Shown piece by piece: positions 62,886-64,000 of a stretch of DNA of 64,000 nucleotides. The stretch is from assembly GCF_900101755.1 (NCBI RefSeq), contig NZ_FNAE01000002.1, positions 524,480-588,479 on the forward strand, in the 5' to 3' direction. A model generated the notes under the pieces. That model saw only the letters and a list, made by a program, of their open reading frames with translations, was not told the DNA's origin and did no database searches. Positions within the stretch are counted from its first letter, which is position 1, and every line of letters starts with the position of its first letter. This stretch comes from Ectopseudomonas alcaliphila (GTDB lineage: Bacteria; Pseudomonadota; Gammaproteobacteria; Pseudomonadales; Pseudomonadaceae). The translations under genes and the position numbers were made by a program.

Positions 62886-64000
62886 CTAGGCCTGCTGCAG
62901 CGCTGCGTTCAGGGCATTCTCCAGTTCGCTCTTGTAGCGCAGATAGTGCACGGTCTGCGCCTGTTGTCCGGCCAGCAGGGCGGACAGATCCAGGTCGGTG
63001 ATGTAGCAGGGATAGCGCTCGCCGCCGGCGCGCTGGGAGAGGATGTGCTGCGCCACGGCGCGATACAGCTCGCGGCCATACTCCAGTTCGGAAAATTCAC
63101 GATGGTTGCAGTACAGCGAGACATGGCGCTGGCGACCGTCGCCCGGCTCGACGATGGCCTGCACATCGTAGAACGGGTGGCTGACCTGTGCTTCTGGCAC
63201 CGGCCTGCGCTCGAGGCGCTGCGCGCGTAGGGGCGCAGCCGGCAGCAGTTGGTAGTAGAGAATTTCCAGTGGGGGTTCGTGGTCGGCGCCATCGAGCGGC
63301 AGCATGGCATTGCGCCGATACAGCAGTGACTGCAGGAAGCGATGGATCGGCGTCAGCAGGCTCTGTTCATCGCGAAATGGCAGGCGCCGACGCCACAGCG
63401 CGTTGCGTTCATCGAGCAGGGTCAGTTCCGCTTCGCCGCTGGTTTCGTGCAGGCGATAGAACACCTGGATGCACTGCGGGCGACCCATGGGCAGGATCAG
63501 CGCCAGGTCGTCGCCATCGAGGGCATGGCGGTCCAGATGCAGAGGGCTGTAGAGCTCCTGCTCGGCGCCAAGATGCTCCAGCAGTGCCGGCAGATCGCCC
63601 AGGGCAGCGTGGCTGACCTGGCCGGGTGTCAGCTGCAACACGTGGTAGTGCTGGCGCACCTGCACCAGATAGCGCGACTGGCGACCTTCGGCGTAGGTGT
63701 CGAGCAGGTCGCGCAGCAGCTCGTCGACGCGTTCGGCAATCGGCTGGGCACGATTACGGCAGTAGCAGCGCACCTGCACCTGGGGGCGCGGGCCGCCGAT
63801 CGGCAAGCTGTTGAGCAGATCGCGCAGACAGTCGAGCAGGGCGTCGGTGCCGTCATGGCGGCTGACCTGCAGTTCGTTCCAGCTGTTGAGCACCACTTGA
63901 TCGAGGGTCAGTACCAGGTTCTCGCGCACCCCCGAATACCCCAGCGCATCGGTGCGCCCGGTGGTCATGTGCACGTTCATCTGGCTGTGCTGCTTGAGCG
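62886..64000 (-). CDS. cyaA: Class I adenylate cyclase CyaA, C-terminal part, 5' truncated by window edge
   Basis: The frame runs off the right end of the window; about 371 C-terminal residues are present. The segment matches the regulatory half of class I (enterobacterial-type) adenylate cyclases: YSGVRENLVLTLDQVVLNSW, VRCYCRNRAQPIAERVDELL (family region) and FFRLHET-like IQVFYRLHETSGEAELTLLD. The catalytic N-terminal domain lies outside. The position beside rnk and cyaY matches PAO1 as remembered. Confidence 0.92.
   Translation of the reverse strand, partial: LKQHSQMNVHMTTGRTDALGYSGVRENLVLTLDQVVLNSWNELQVSRHDGTDALLDCLRDLLNSLPIGGPRPQVQVRCYCRNRAQPIAERVDELLRDLLDTYAEGRQSRYLVQVRQHYHVLQLTPGQVSHAALGDLPALLEHLGAEQELYSPLHLDRHALDGDDLALILPMGRPQCIQVFYRLHETSGEAELTLLDERNALWRRRLPFRDEQSLLTPIHRFLQSLLYRRNAMLPLDGADHEPPLEILYYQLLPAAPLRAQRLERRPVPEAQVSHPFYDVQAIVEPGDGRQRHVSLYCNHREFSELEYGRELYRAVAQHILSQRAGGERYPCYITDLDLSALLAGQQAQTVHYLRYKSELENALNAALQQA

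Overview
The window is one contiguous piece of a high-GC gammaproteobacterial chromosome, most likely a Pseudomonas of the P. mendocina / P. oleovorans type. The evidence is a complete-looking pel exopolysaccharide operon, the dadA-ridA-dadX-pauR block, cycB-like cytochrome, xpt, rep, glnK, sutA, xerC, dapF-lysA-lptM, cyaY, rnk and cyaA in an order that, from memory, follows the PA5272-PA5312 region of P. aeruginosa PAO1, and several families of Pseudomonas REP elements. Identifications come from reading motifs and from remembered families; no database search was possible.

Layout. 1-10861: pelA (3' part), pelB, pelC, pelD, pelE, pelF, pelG, all on + with overlaps or tiny gaps, encoding cationic Pel polysaccharide synthesis, modification and export under c-di-GMP control through PelD. 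11330-16241: alpha-ketoglutarate semialdehyde dehydrogenase, a periplasmic alpha/beta hydrolase divergent from a LuxR-type regulator carrying degenerate HD-GYP halves, and three small envelope proteins. 16351-16427: tRNA-Arg(CCG) with a readable promoter and terminator. 16774-19757: gabD and gabT (GABA to succinate).

20026-21714: an apparently orphan HrpK/HrpF-like type III translocator or effector. It has an exact match to the HrpL 'hrp box' 35 bases before its start codon and a serine-rich, type-III-like N-terminus. This is the most unusual locus in the window because no other type III gene is visible. It is followed by a TetR-MFS efflux pair with a perfect self-operator.

23576-38231: amine, GABA and D-amino-acid catabolism. 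It contains a cupin protein, a PuuC/KauB aldehyde dehydrogenase, an MFS carrier, a MocR regulator, an FAD amine oxidoreductase, an Lrp-type regulator, D-amino acid dehydrogenase, RidA, alanine racemase, PauR, a fatty-acid hydroxylase and cytochrome c5. 38358-51961: acetyl-CoA hydrolase family protein, xpt, UPF0158 protein, rep helicase, a GGDEF/EAL protein with intact EAL and altered GGDEF, a MATE exporter, a LysR regulator, a chemoreceptor and YifB/ComM.

52055-55571: ubiK, then the nitrogen locus: glnK with candidate NtrC and sigma-54 sites, a short open frame that looks like the leftover start of a deleted amtB, and an intact second-type ammonium transporter; then yjbQ and sutA. 55755-64000: HAD phosphatase, xerC, DUF484, dapF, lysA and lptM on the minus strand; an AraC regulator, cyaY, a DUF1289 protein and rnk on plus; and the 3' part of cyaA on minus. 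Inverted REP pairs sit in many of the convergent or gene-end gaps.
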